A stretch of DNA of 17,227 bases from Fidelibacterota bacterium. Lineage in GTDB: Bacteria > Fidelibacterota > Marinisomatia > Marinisomatales > TCS55. The notes beneath the pieces are model-generated. The model was not told the DNA's origin, ran no database searches, and saw only the letters and a program-made list of their open reading frames with translations. Positions 8,266 to 14,198 of the stretch are shown here, in pieces. How positions within the stretch are numbered: the first letter of the stretch is position 1; the number at the start of each line of letters is the position of its first letter. The position numbers and the translations under genes were made by a program. The DNA lies in assembly GCA_002701875.1 (NCBI GenBank), contig NZWI01000049.1:6838-24064 (forward strand), read 5' to 3'.

Positions 8266-8280
8266 TGCTCCGCAGGAGCA
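8266..8280. repeat. Perfect inverted repeat over the E1 ribosome binding site
   Basis: TGCTCC-GCA-GGAGCA, 6-bp arms and 3-nt spacer, beginning three bases upstream of the E1 fusion start codon. The GGAG Shine-Dalgarno of that gene lies within one arm, so in the mRNA the hairpin would hide the ribosome binding site. Alternatively it is a DNA operator. Confidence 0.5.
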
Positions 8281-8283
8281 GTT

Positions 8284-8307
8284 AGTACAACAAATCTTCG
8301 TTGTACT
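8284..8307. repeat. Inverted repeat, 8-bp perfect arms, 8-nt spacer (operator-like)
   Basis: AGTACAAC (8284-8291) and GTTGTACT (8300-8307) are exact reverse complements. The element overlaps the predicted transcription start of the E1 fusion gene, the usual place for an archaeal repressor site; at RNA level it would be a hairpin at the 5' end of the leader. Confidence 0.55.
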
Positions 8308-8319
8308 GTGAATTAATCA

Positions 8320-8389
8320 ACCACAAATATAACAAAATTGTTGGATTACAGCCATATTGGCACTTATTGGAATGCAAATACCACAAATA
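8320..8389. repeat. Direct repeat ACCACAAATA, two copies 60 bp apart
   Basis: ACCACAAATA occurs at 8320-8329 and 8380-8389, exactly 60 bases start to start, and a related ACCACA lies at 8413-8418. The promoter-proximal copy runs into the TATA-like element. Could be paired regulator sites, alternative TATA boxes for two start sites, or coincidence in AT-rich DNA. Confidence 0.4.
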
Positions 8390-8418
8390 AACGCTAGTCT
8401 TAGATTTAATATACCACA

Positions 8419-9636
8419 TTAATATTTGATTATATCAGGATTCACTGTGTCGGACCACTCGTGAATGCCTCCTCGTAGATTGTACACCTCGCCCTTAGCA
8501 AGCCCAGTTGAGATTAGGTATCGAGCCACCGCTGCGGATCTAGAGCCAGTTCTGCAGTAGACTACGACATCCTTGTCGAGTGGAATCTCACTCATCCTCA
8601 TAGGCACCTGATTGTGTTCGATTCGAAGATCGGTGCCAGAGATTGTAGCAATCGCCTCCTCTTGGCTCCTACGAACATCCAGTAGGAATACTCCCCATCC
8701 TGAGTCTCTGCGTTGGACGAACTCCGAGGGACTAATCTCAAGCATCAATCCGCTCGGTGAATCGGCATCACTTGAACAAGACCCACAACACTCCTCCTCG
8801 AGCTCTGTGACAACCTCACGAGACTCATCCTTTGAGAATTCTAATGTCCTGAAACCCATCCCGAGAGCATCGATGACCAGGAGTTTCCCGTTTAGCGGCT
8901 CACCGATTCCTAGAATCACTTTGATTGCTTCCGTAGCTTGGATTGACCCGACTATTCCTGGAAGCACCCCTAGCACCCCCGCTTCCTCACAATTCGGTGC
9001 CAAGCCTTCTTCGGGAGGGTTGGGAAACAAATCTCGATAATTTGGACCGCCGTCGAGGTTGAAGGTGGCGACCTGTCCCTCGAATCGGTGGATACTGCCA
9101 AAGACCCATGGCTTGTCCAGTATCTCACAAGCATCCCCAATCAGATAGCGAGTATCGAAATTGTCAGTACCATCGATGACGATGTCGAACCGCTGAATAA
9201 TCGCAAGCGCATTAGTGACATCTAGCCTACCTTCTATGGCTTCAACAGAGACCTCGGGATTGAGATCAGTAAGCCGCCTCTCAGCAGATGCGGCCTTCGA
9301 CTCCCCAACTTCGGATGTGCTATGGAGGACTTGTCGCTGGAGATTAGTCAAGTCTACTGTATCATCATCAATCAAACCAATCCTGCCTATTCCGGCAGCA
9401 GCGAGGTAGAGCAGTGCAGGCGAGCCCAAGCCACCAGCACCGATGACCAGTGCCGAAGCCTCCTGTAGCTTCAACTGCCCCTCCGGGCCGACCTCTGGTA
9501 GGGCAAGATGCCTCGCATATCGGGAGTCGCCTCCGGCGGTCACGCCTCCCCGAGCAAGTTCACTGAAATGGCCTCTTCCCTCTGAATCTGTGAATAAGGT
9601 CAGATTACGAAGAGTCTGAGGGTCGCAATCAACCAC
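8419..9636 (-). CDS. MoeZ/MOCS3-like E1 adenylyltransferase with C-terminal rhodanese domain
   Basis: Cytosolic E1-like enzyme that adenylates the C-terminal glycine of a ubiquitin-like sulfur carrier (MoaD, ThiS or SAMP type), with a rhodanese domain to deliver sulfur; roles in molybdopterin, thiamine or tRNA thiolation are possible. Marks: RYARHLALPEVG (39-50), ATP loop IGAGGLGSP (65-73), DDDTVDLTNLQRQ (90-102), DGTDNFDTR (155-163), NYRDLFP (199-205) in place of the zinc CxxC as in MoeZ proteins, C216 in NCEEAGVLGVLPG (the cysteine used by E1 relatives), and rhodanese C361 in VVYCRTGSRSA (358-368). Length 405 is normal for the two-domain type. The GTG at 9636 overlaps the upstream gene by 37 bases and has a poor Shine-Dalgarno; GTG 9543 (374 residues, GGGGAGG one base away) is an equally plausible start. 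No sulfur-carrier gene is nearby. Confidence 0.92.
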   Translation of the reverse strand: MVDCDPQTLRNLTLFTDSEGRGHFSELARGGVTAGGDSRYARHLALPEVGPEGQLKLQEASALVIGAGGLGSPALLYLAAAGIGRIGLIDDDTVDLTNLQRQVLHSTSEVGESKAASAERRLTDLNPEVSVEAIEGRLDVTNALAIIQRFDIVIDGTDNFDTRYLIGDACEILDKPWVFGSIHRFEGQVATFNLDGGPNYRDLFPNPPEEGLAPNCEEAGVLGVLPGIVGSIQATEAIKVILGIGEPLNGKLLVIDALGMGFRTLEFSKDESREVVTELEEECCGSCSSDADSPSGLMLEISPSEFVQRRDSGWGVFLLDVRRSQEEAIATISGTDLRIEHNQVPMRMSEIPLDKDVVVYCRTGSRSAAVARYLISTGLAKGEVYNLRGGIHEWSDTVNPDIIKY

Positions 9637-9977
9637 CCTAATCTACCCCATGTTCGAGTCAGAATACGAGCATTCTCGGGACTGACATCGATTCTGAAGA
9701 TAGTCGCAATCAGTCTGCGTATGAAGTTCTGATCGAGATGCGATTCAGGCCTTGGAATTCCTCTGAAATAACGCTCGATGTCTGTAATTATACAGTAGTC
9801 ATCTCTCCACAGCCACAGAATCTCAGTCGCACCGTAGAGGATGAAAACTCCCCACCACATCCAATCATCTGGACCTAACCACGCGAAGGCGCAGAACAGT
9901 GTTATTCCGATATGAAGAAGGTAGAACAGGTCCCCTATTCTGTTATTCAGCCAGCCCGTGTCCTCGGTAGGCTCCAA
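9600..9977 (-). CDS. Small membrane protein of unknown function
   Basis: Not recognised. A 125-residue protein with two clear hydrophobic helices (about 17-34 and 39-57), very rich in tryptophan, then a charged segment DDYCIITDIERYFRG (59-73) and a weakly hydrophobic, arginine-bearing C-terminus (105-125). The pattern of helices followed by Cys-x-x-Thr-x-x-Glu loosely recalls DUF2784-type membrane proteins, but this is too weak to assign. The start is TTG at 9977, supported by GAGGTG five bases upstream; that Shine-Dalgarno overlaps the stop codon of thioredoxin reductase, so translation is probably coupled. Its end overlaps the longest form of the MoeZ-like gene. Being between a disulfide reductase and a sulfur-transfer enzyme suggests a redox or sulfur context, but this is only inference. 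Confidence 0.7.
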   Translation of the reverse strand: MEPTEDTGWLNNRIGDLFYLLHIGITLFCAFAWLGPDDWMWWGVFILYGATEILWLWRDDYCIITDIERYFRGIPRPESHLDQNFIRRLIATIFRIDVSPENARILTRTWGRLGWLIATLRLFVI

Positions 9978-9986
9978 GCGGGCACC

Positions 9987-10916
9987 TCAATGTTGGTCTT
10001 CCAACCACTTCTCGGCATCCATGGCCGCTTCGCAACCCATTCCTGCTGCTGTGATTGCCTGACGGTAGCGAGTGTCGACCACATCGCCTGCAGCGAATAC
10101 GCCCGGGACGCTGGTCATGGTGTGCTCTGAATGCAGAATGTAACCGGACCCATCCATCTCCAACTCGCCTTGCAGGAAACCAGTCATCGGCTTATGCCCA
10201 ATTGCTATGAAGGCACCAGTGCAACTTATCTCCTCTTCGCTGCCATCGCGAGGGTCTTCGAGTACAGCCCCACTAAGTCCCTCATCATTGGATAGCCAAC
10301 TCTTGATCTTCCGATGTGTCTTGATCTCAATCTTGGGGTGATTGACAGCTCTCTCGTACATCACCTTGGATGCCTTGAACACATCGTGACGATGCACAAT
10401 CGTGACCTTGCTAGCGAATCTGGTAAGGAATGTGGCTTCTTCCATGGCTGAGTCGCCCCCGCCAACCACAATCACCTCCTGTTCTCGGAAGAATGCCCCG
10501 TCACAGGTGGCACAGGTCGAGATTCCCCTACCTTTCTGAGCGTCTTCACCTTCGACTCCAAGCCAGATTGCCTCTGCTCCTGTGCAGATAATCACCGCCT
10601 CAGACCTGTGCTCCTCTCCTTCGACCCAGACTCTGAACGGGCGCTCCGAAAAGTCGACCTTCTCCACATTCTTGTCCTGCACCTCTAGGCCGAATCGCTC
10701 GGCCTGTTCACGCATGTGGATCATCATCTCAGGGCCCCCTATTCCAGTTGGGTAGCCAGGGAAGTTCTCAACATCTGAAGTCAGCATCAGTTGTCCTCCT
10801 GACATGTAACCTGCAAACATCAACGGCTCAAGCATGGCACGAGCGGTATACAGCCCGGCGGTGTAGCCCGCTGGGCCGGAACCAATGATGATGACATTAC
10901 GAACTTCGCCGCTCAC
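9987..10916 (-). CDS. trxB: Thioredoxin reductase-like flavoprotein
   Basis: Low-molecular-weight thioredoxin reductase, 309 residues, a normal length. It would reduce thioredoxin or a similar protein through FAD and a redox-active disulfide. Marks: FAD loop IIIGSGPAGYTA (9-20), GGQLMLTSDVENFPGYP (40-56), active-site C135-A-T-C138 in STCATCDG, the second dinucleotide loop VVGGGDSAMEEA (150-161), and C-terminal FAD contact VFAAGDVVD (273-281). The NADPH 2'-phosphate site, normally HRRxxFRA, reads HRHDVFKA (175-182), so the second arginine is histidine and the later arginine lysine; the electron donor may not be NADPH. The start is GTG at 10916 with GGTGA three bases upstream. It lies 70 bases after ribH and is followed ten bases later by the small membrane protein. 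It uses the FAD the neighbouring genes would make. Confidence 0.95.
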   Translation of the reverse strand: MSGEVRNVIIIGSGPAGYTAGLYTARAMLEPLMFAGYMSGGQLMLTSDVENFPGYPTGIGGPEMMIHMREQAERFGLEVQDKNVEKVDFSERPFRVWVEGEEHRSEAVIICTGAEAIWLGVEGEDAQKGRGISTCATCDGAFFREQEVIVVGGGDSAMEEATFLTRFASKVTIVHRHDVFKASKVMYERAVNHPKIEIKTHRKIKSWLSNDEGLSGAVLEDPRDGSEEEISCTGAFIAIGHKPMTGFLQGELEMDGSGYILHSEHTMTSVPGVFAAGDVVDTRYRQAITAAGMGCEAAMDAEKWLEDQH

Positions 10917-10986
10917 AGGTCACCCAATGATGGGATGTCCTTCAACCCTGCTCTCAAAATTTGATTCTTCACGCTGGAACGAATGA

Positions 10987-11382
10987 TTATCCAACCATAG
11001 CTGCGACCGCCCCCACAGCAGCGCGGGCATGCGGTTCTAGACGCGGTTCGATATGCTCAGGTTCTGCCCCGGGACCAATTATGCCGAGCCCAATCGGCTT
11101 GTTGTGAGATATCTGCAACTCGATGATTGCCTTGGTTACGGACTGCCCCATAACCAGTCCGTGGTCAGTCTGTCCTCGCTCGATGATACCAAGCACTACA
11201 GCTCCGTGGACATCTTCATTCTGAAGCATCCTGTCAAGCGCCAGTGGTGCTTCCATGGAGCCAGGGACCCAAGCCACCTCAACCACATCCCAGTTCTTCG
11301 AAGCAGCCTCGTCACGAGCGTATTCGAGCATCCTCTCCACTTCGTCGCGATGGAAGGAGCCGCACACAATTCCAAGTTTCAT
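10987..11382 (-). CDS. ribH: 6,7-dimethyl-8-ribityllumazine synthase
   Basis: Penultimate enzyme of riboflavin synthesis: it joins 5-amino-6-ribitylaminouracil with dihydroxybutanone phosphate to give ribityllumazine. The protein has 131 residues, short like archaeal members. Marks: substrate loop VPGSMEAPLAL (39-49), GAVVLGIIERGQTDHG (60-75) with H74 at the position of the family's catalytic histidine, and the phosphate-contact helix start around HARAAVG (118-124). It begins with ATG 11382, overlapping the riboflavin synthase stop by four bases (ATGA), so the two are translationally coupled. It is distinct from archaeal RibC riboflavin synthase, which is a lumazine synthase relative, because the neighbouring gene already supplies the synthase and the DHG motif fits RibH. 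Confidence 0.94.
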   Translation of the reverse strand: MKLGIVCGSFHRDEVERMLEYARDEAASKNWDVVEVAWVPGSMEAPLALDRMLQNEDVHGAVVLGIIERGQTDHGLVMGQSVTKAIIELQISHNKPIGLGIIGPGAEPEHIEPRLEPHARAAVGAVAAMVG

Positions 11383-11984
11383 CCACTCACCTCGATTCTC
11401 CGGCTGAGCGTGTCTATGATTGCCTGAGTTTGCGAGTCAACCTCGATGTTCACTCTATCGCCAACCTGCTTCTGCCCTATCGTGGTGACTCTGAGGGTCT
11501 CGGGTATGATATGCAAGTCGAAGGCAGATTCATCCACACACCCCACTGTCAATGACATTCCATCAACTGCGACATATCCCTTCTCCAAGATGTAAGGACG
11601 AGACTCTTCAGCAATAGAAACCCGCAGGTCAAGACCCTCGCCCATCTCGGTCCTTTCTAGAATCTTAGCTGTACACATCACATGCCCGGAGAGCAGATGC
11701 CCTCCGAGTTCATCTCCCATTCTGAGCGAACGCTCGACATTGAGGAAATCCCCTGTTACCCTTTCTGCAAGCGTGGTCCGATCGAGAGTTTCTTTGATGG
11801 CCTCGAATCCTATCTTTCCGGAATCAATTGCGACCACTGTCATACAAACTCCGTCTAATGCCACACTTGCACCTATCTCGAGATTACCGTCGAAACCGGC
11901 AAGATCGACAGTAAAGAAGCGAAATCCATCCCCCGCCTCAGCGTTGAGGATGGGGACAGTTCCGGCCACTATTCCGGTGTACAC
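11379..11984 (-). CDS. ribE: Riboflavin synthase, bacterial two-barrel (alpha chain) type
   Basis: Converts two ribityllumazine molecules to riboflavin plus the ribitylaminouracil substrate. The 201-residue protein shows the internal duplication of the bacterial/eukaryotic enzyme: N-barrel with MYTGIVAG (1-8), ASVALDGVCMTV (39-50), and C-barrel with GGHLLSGHV (94-102), GYVAVDGMSLTV (136-147) and IPETLRVTT (160-168). The open frame extends to 12209, but that part runs out of frame across ribL; GTG 11984 is chosen because the protein then begins exactly like the family and GGAGG lies six bases upstream. That Shine-Dalgarno is inside the 3' end of ribL, whose stop is one base away. Many archaea use an unrelated RibC enzyme instead, so this gene probably has a bacterial origin. 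Gene symbol follows the E. coli ribE (also called ribC) usage. Confidence 0.95.
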   Translation of the reverse strand: MYTGIVAGTVPILNAEAGDGFRFFTVDLAGFDGNLEIGASVALDGVCMTVVAIDSGKIGFEAIKETLDRTTLAERVTGDFLNVERSLRMGDELGGHLLSGHVMCTAKILERTEMGEGLDLRVSIAEESRPYILEKGYVAVDGMSLTVGCVDESAFDLHIIPETLRVTTIGQKQVGDRVNIEVDSQTQAIIDTLSRRIEVSG

Positions 11985-11985
11985 G

Positions 11986-12444
11986 CTAATCCTCCTCGTA
12001 CGGGCCGCCTTCGGAGCCCGGCCAAAGGTCAAGAATTCTGGCGATAATCTTGCGAGTACCGTCGAGATCATCTGAGAGCCCTTCGACCCTAATGACCTCG
12101 ATTTCGGAGTGCCCATGAGCATCCAAACCCTCTCTGATTGAATCGACCGAGTGCTTCTGATCATACCCCAAGGCAATGATATCAGGCTTGATGTCATCGA
12201 GTATGTCAAAGATTGGCGAGGTAGGAGGATTTCCTACTATGGCCCTGTCAACGGGCTTGAGGCCTGCCACCATCCTGCACCTCAGATCGTGCGTTGTGAT
12301 CGGCTCGTGCTTCTGCTTCCTAACCGTATCATCGTGCGCCACGACTACTACGAGCTCGTCCCCGAGTCGCTTGGCCTGCTCGACATAGTGCAAGTGACCT
12401 GCATGCAAGAGGTCGAACACTCCTACTGCCATCACCCGTGCCAT
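11986..12444 (-). CDS. ribL: FAD synthase, archaeal RibL type (FMN adenylyltransferase)
   Basis: Cytidylyltransferase-like nucleotidyltransferase that adenylates FMN to FAD, the archaeal counterpart of the second half of bacterial RibF. The protein has 152 residues, as in the characterised Methanocaldococcus enzyme. Marks: GVFDLLHAGHLHYVEQAKRL (8-27) with the HxGH catalytic histidines H14 and H17, GYDQ (93-96), and a C-terminal GTRKII (129-134) in the place of the family's (S/T)xxI phosphate-binding motif. A glycerol-3-phosphate or phosphopantetheine type transferase would look similar, but the setting between ribB and riboflavin synthase settles the call. ATG 12444 has no strong Shine-Dalgarno; it lies 27 bases after ribB. 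No riboflavin kinase gene is seen in the window. Confidence 0.93.
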   Translation of the reverse strand: MARVMAVGVFDLLHAGHLHYVEQAKRLGDELVVVVAHDDTVRKQKHEPITTHDLRCRMVAGLKPVDRAIVGNPPTSPIFDILDDIKPDIIALGYDQKHSVDSIREGLDAHGHSEIEVIRVEGLSDDLDGTRKIIARILDLWPGSEGGPYEED

Positions 12445-12471
12445 AGCCGAACCCGCCTAGTCCTGTCTTCT

Positions 12472-13203
12472 CTACTCTTCGATTCCCATAGCTTCGAGAA
12501 TCTCTCCCCCAGTAATCATAGGTATCCCGTGCTTTTCCGCGTACTCTCTGGCCGCCTCCAATGATAAGGCACCATCACCATCAGGCTCCAGCATCTCGGC
12601 TCCGATTGTACATGGAGGACGGCCCGAAAGGCGTGCTATCGAGACTGCCAACTCGGTGTGCCCTTGGCGTGACATCAGACCCATAGGCGACTCTCGACAG
12701 ACAGGGATGTGACCAGGAGTACGAAATTCTTCACCGAGTGCACTACGAGCAGCCTCATCGGCAACTCCACTTGCCAACAGTTCATCTGCCAACTCTCCAA
12801 ACCTCCTAGTGGTCAACGCTCTGTCTCTGTCGGTGATTCCGGTGTAGGTTTCTCTGTGATTGAGCGAGAGAGTGAAAGCTGAGCGATTATCATACTGTAG
12901 GTCATTAGTAATCAGTACACCTAGGACGGGGTTCTCCTCGACGAGAACTGGGTGAGTGTGGATATCCTGTAGCCAGGGTAGGCCAAACATCTCCCCAATC
13001 TCGTTACCAATTGCAAGGAACAGCAAACCGCCACAATCGTTACGCAGCGTCCTCATGACTTGAGGCGTGGCTGCATCCGCAGGCCATAGCAGGTCAGTTT
13101 CCCTTTCTCTGAAGTCGGAGTCAAACACCATCACCGGCTCGCCTGCAGCAAAGGCAGCAATGGCACGCTCGACCGCCGACTCCATGCTATCCGGAGGGGC
13201 CAT
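12472..13203 (-). CDS. ribB: 3,4-dihydroxy-2-butanone 4-phosphate synthase
   Basis: Forms the four-carbon unit of riboflavin from ribulose 5-phosphate, with loss of formate and Mg2+ catalysis. Single-domain protein of 243 residues, without the GTP cyclohydrolase II fusion common in bacteria. Marks: VFDSDFRERETDLLWPA (26-42) with the metal and acid residues E33, E35, D37, the substrate segment SLNHRETYTGITDRDRAL (113-130), FRTPGHIPVCRE (160-171), and RQGHTELAVSIARLSG (179-194) with the second metal histidine H182. It is the first gene of the rib block and probably the operon leader; the 64 bases upstream are shared with the divergent GHMP kinase gene. ATG 13203 is preceded by a weak AGGT. Confidence 0.95.
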   Translation of the reverse strand: MAPPDSMESAVERAIAAFAAGEPVMVFDSDFRERETDLLWPADAATPQVMRTLRNDCGGLLFLAIGNEIGEMFGLPWLQDIHTHPVLVEENPVLGVLITNDLQYDNRSAFTLSLNHRETYTGITDRDRALTTRRFGELADELLASGVADEAARSALGEEFRTPGHIPVCRESPMGLMSRQGHTELAVSIARLSGRPPCTIGAEMLEPDGDGALSLEAAREYAEKHGIPMITGGEILEAMGIEE

Positions 13204-13217
13204 ACCTACCCGTTATT

Positions 13218-13234
13218 TTCGGTCGAAGACCGAA
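13218..13234. repeat. Perfect inverted repeat in the ribB / GHMP kinase divergent promoter
   Basis: TTCGGTC-GAA-GACCGAA, 7-bp arms and 3-nt spacer, nearly centred in the 64 bases between the two start codons. A TTATTTT stretch (13213-13219) beside it could be a TATA element for the plus-strand gene. The position suits an operator shared by both directions. A leader hairpin is the alternative. Confidence 0.5.
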
Positions 13235-13267
13235 TGCTTCTCATGCGTCGCTCTACCGGCATGCCCG

Positions 13268-14137
13268 ATGACAGAGCGAATCGAGGTCGTTGTCCCAGTC
13301 AGGGTCGACCTCGCCGGAGGCTGGACTGATGTACAGCCGTACACTGGAGATTACGGAGGAGAAGTCGTTAATTTCGCCATCAACAAGTACATCCGCAGTG
13401 CTATGGAGAAAGACGATGAGGGGAGAATCAGAGTCGAGTATAGCAGCGACATTCCAACAGGCTCGGGTTTGGGAACTAGCGGCGCCATGAATGTCGGCTT
13501 GATTGCAACGATAGCCGGAGGTGGAAAGAGTCCCGAAGATATCGCAGAATTGGCATTCCAGTTTGAGGCTCTGCTTGAGAACCGAGGGGGAAGACAAGAT
13601 CAATGGGCAGCAGCTCGTGGTGGCTTCAATCACCTTCTGTTCTTAGGTGACGAGGTCGAACAGATGCCGTTTGAGCCGATGAAGTCGGCTAGAAACTGGC
13701 TCCGAAAGCACTTCGTGATTGCATATTCAGGAATCGAGCACAAGTCTGGGGATCTACACTCTAAAGTCTGGGAGCGCTACGATGAGGGTGATGAGAAAGT
13801 CATCTCTGGCCTGCACCTGATTCGTGGCGCTGCTAGGAACATGGCCGACGGCCTGCAGAGAGATCGCAGAGAACTCGTCGTCAAGGCATTGAATGATGTC
13901 TGTGAAGGAGTAGATCTCATTGACAAATCGATTCACGACCCGTTCCGAGAAGTTGTCGACCGCCTGAAGCAATCAGGTTCGGTTGTTGCATGGAAGGCGC
14001 TGGGAGCTGGAGGAGGGGGGTCAGTCGGCCTTCTATGCTCTCCGATGGGCCGTAGTGAGGTGATTTCTGCAGTTGAGGAAGAGGGTTGGGAAGTCTTGGA
14101 CTGGGACTACGACGAAATAGGCATGCAAGTTACTTGA
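13268..14137 (+). CDS. GHMP-family sugar kinase, fucokinase-like
   Basis: Predicted ATP-dependent small-molecule kinase of the GHMP family, 289 residues. Motif 1 is PVRVDLAGGWTDVQPY (10-25), the form seen in L-fucokinase C-terminal domains and related to heptose-7-phosphate kinases; motif 2, the ATP loop, is PTGSGLGTSGAMNV (63-76); a GGRQDQWAAARGGFN segment (107-121) matches the GGxQDQ region of those sugar kinases; motif 3 is GAGGGGSVGLL (247-257). This argues for a sugar or sugar-phosphate substrate rather than mevalonate or homoserine. An open frame extends upstream to 13067, but that part is the reverse of ribB; ATG 13268 puts motif 1 at the usual distance. It diverges from ribB, with 50 bases before the protease-transporter gene. 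No nucleotide-sugar pathway gene is close, so substrate is unknown. Confidence 0.88.
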   Translation: MTERIEVVVPVRVDLAGGWTDVQPYTGDYGGEVVNFAINKYIRSAMEKDDEGRIRVEYSSDIPTGSGLGTSGAMNVGLIATIAGGGKSPEDIAELAFQFEALLENRGGRQDQWAAARGGFNHLLFLGDEVEQMPFEPMKSARNWLRKHFVIAYSGIEHKSGDLHSKVWERYDEGDEKVISGLHLIRGAARNMADGLQRDRRELVVKALNDVCEGVDLIDKSIHDPFREVVDRLKQSGSVVAWKALGAGGGGSVGLLCSPMGRSEVISAVEEEGWEVLDWDYDEIGMQVT

Positions 14138-14177
14138 CGACTGATTGCTACCTAAGACTCAAACACCACCTCAGTTT

Positions 14178-14198
14178 CGTCCTACCCATGGTAGGACG
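14178..14198. repeat. Perfect inverted repeat spanning the protease-transporter start codon
   Basis: CGTCCTACC-CAT-GGTAGGACG, 9-bp perfect arms and 3-nt spacer, the best inverted repeat seen in the window. The start codon ATG (14188-14190) lies in its centre, and no Shine-Dalgarno is visible upstream. In mRNA the start codon would sit in a stable hairpin loop; in DNA it could be a repressor site over a short-leader or leaderless start. Confidence 0.6.

Larger units (their letters stand above)
8264..8418 (-). promoter_or_regulatory. AT-rich promoter region of the E1 fusion gene
   Basis: This 155-base gap between the MoeZ-like gene and the E1 gene is the longest in the window and much richer in A+T than its surroundings. 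On the minus strand a TATA-like TTATATTT (8332-8325) predicts transcription starting roughly 22-25 bases later, near 8303, giving a leader of about 40 bases. The gap also holds a direct repeat and an inverted repeat listed separately, and two further TATTGG words (8356-8370). No ORF or structured RNA gene was recognised in it. The promoter position is inferred from sequence only. Confidence 0.55.

Noticed and set aside
8320..8389. 60-bp spaced ACCACAAATA as the start of a CRISPR array
   Set aside because: The repeat is only 10 bases with two exact copies, far short of a CRISPR repeat, and there are no cas genes.
9031..9042. Loss of the zinc CxxC in the E1-like domain (NYRDLFP)
   Set aside because: MoeZ-type proteins from bacteria carry the same NYRDLxP wording, so this is a known subfamily trait, not a defect.
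11985..12209. N-terminal extension of the riboflavin synthase frame back to 12209
   Set aside because: It overlaps ribL in another frame and has no family similarity. GTG 11984 has GGAGG at six bases and begins exactly like known riboflavin synthases.
13067..13267. N-terminal extension of the GHMP kinase frame
   Set aside because: It runs antisense through ribB; ATG 13268 places the first GHMP motif at the normal distance.
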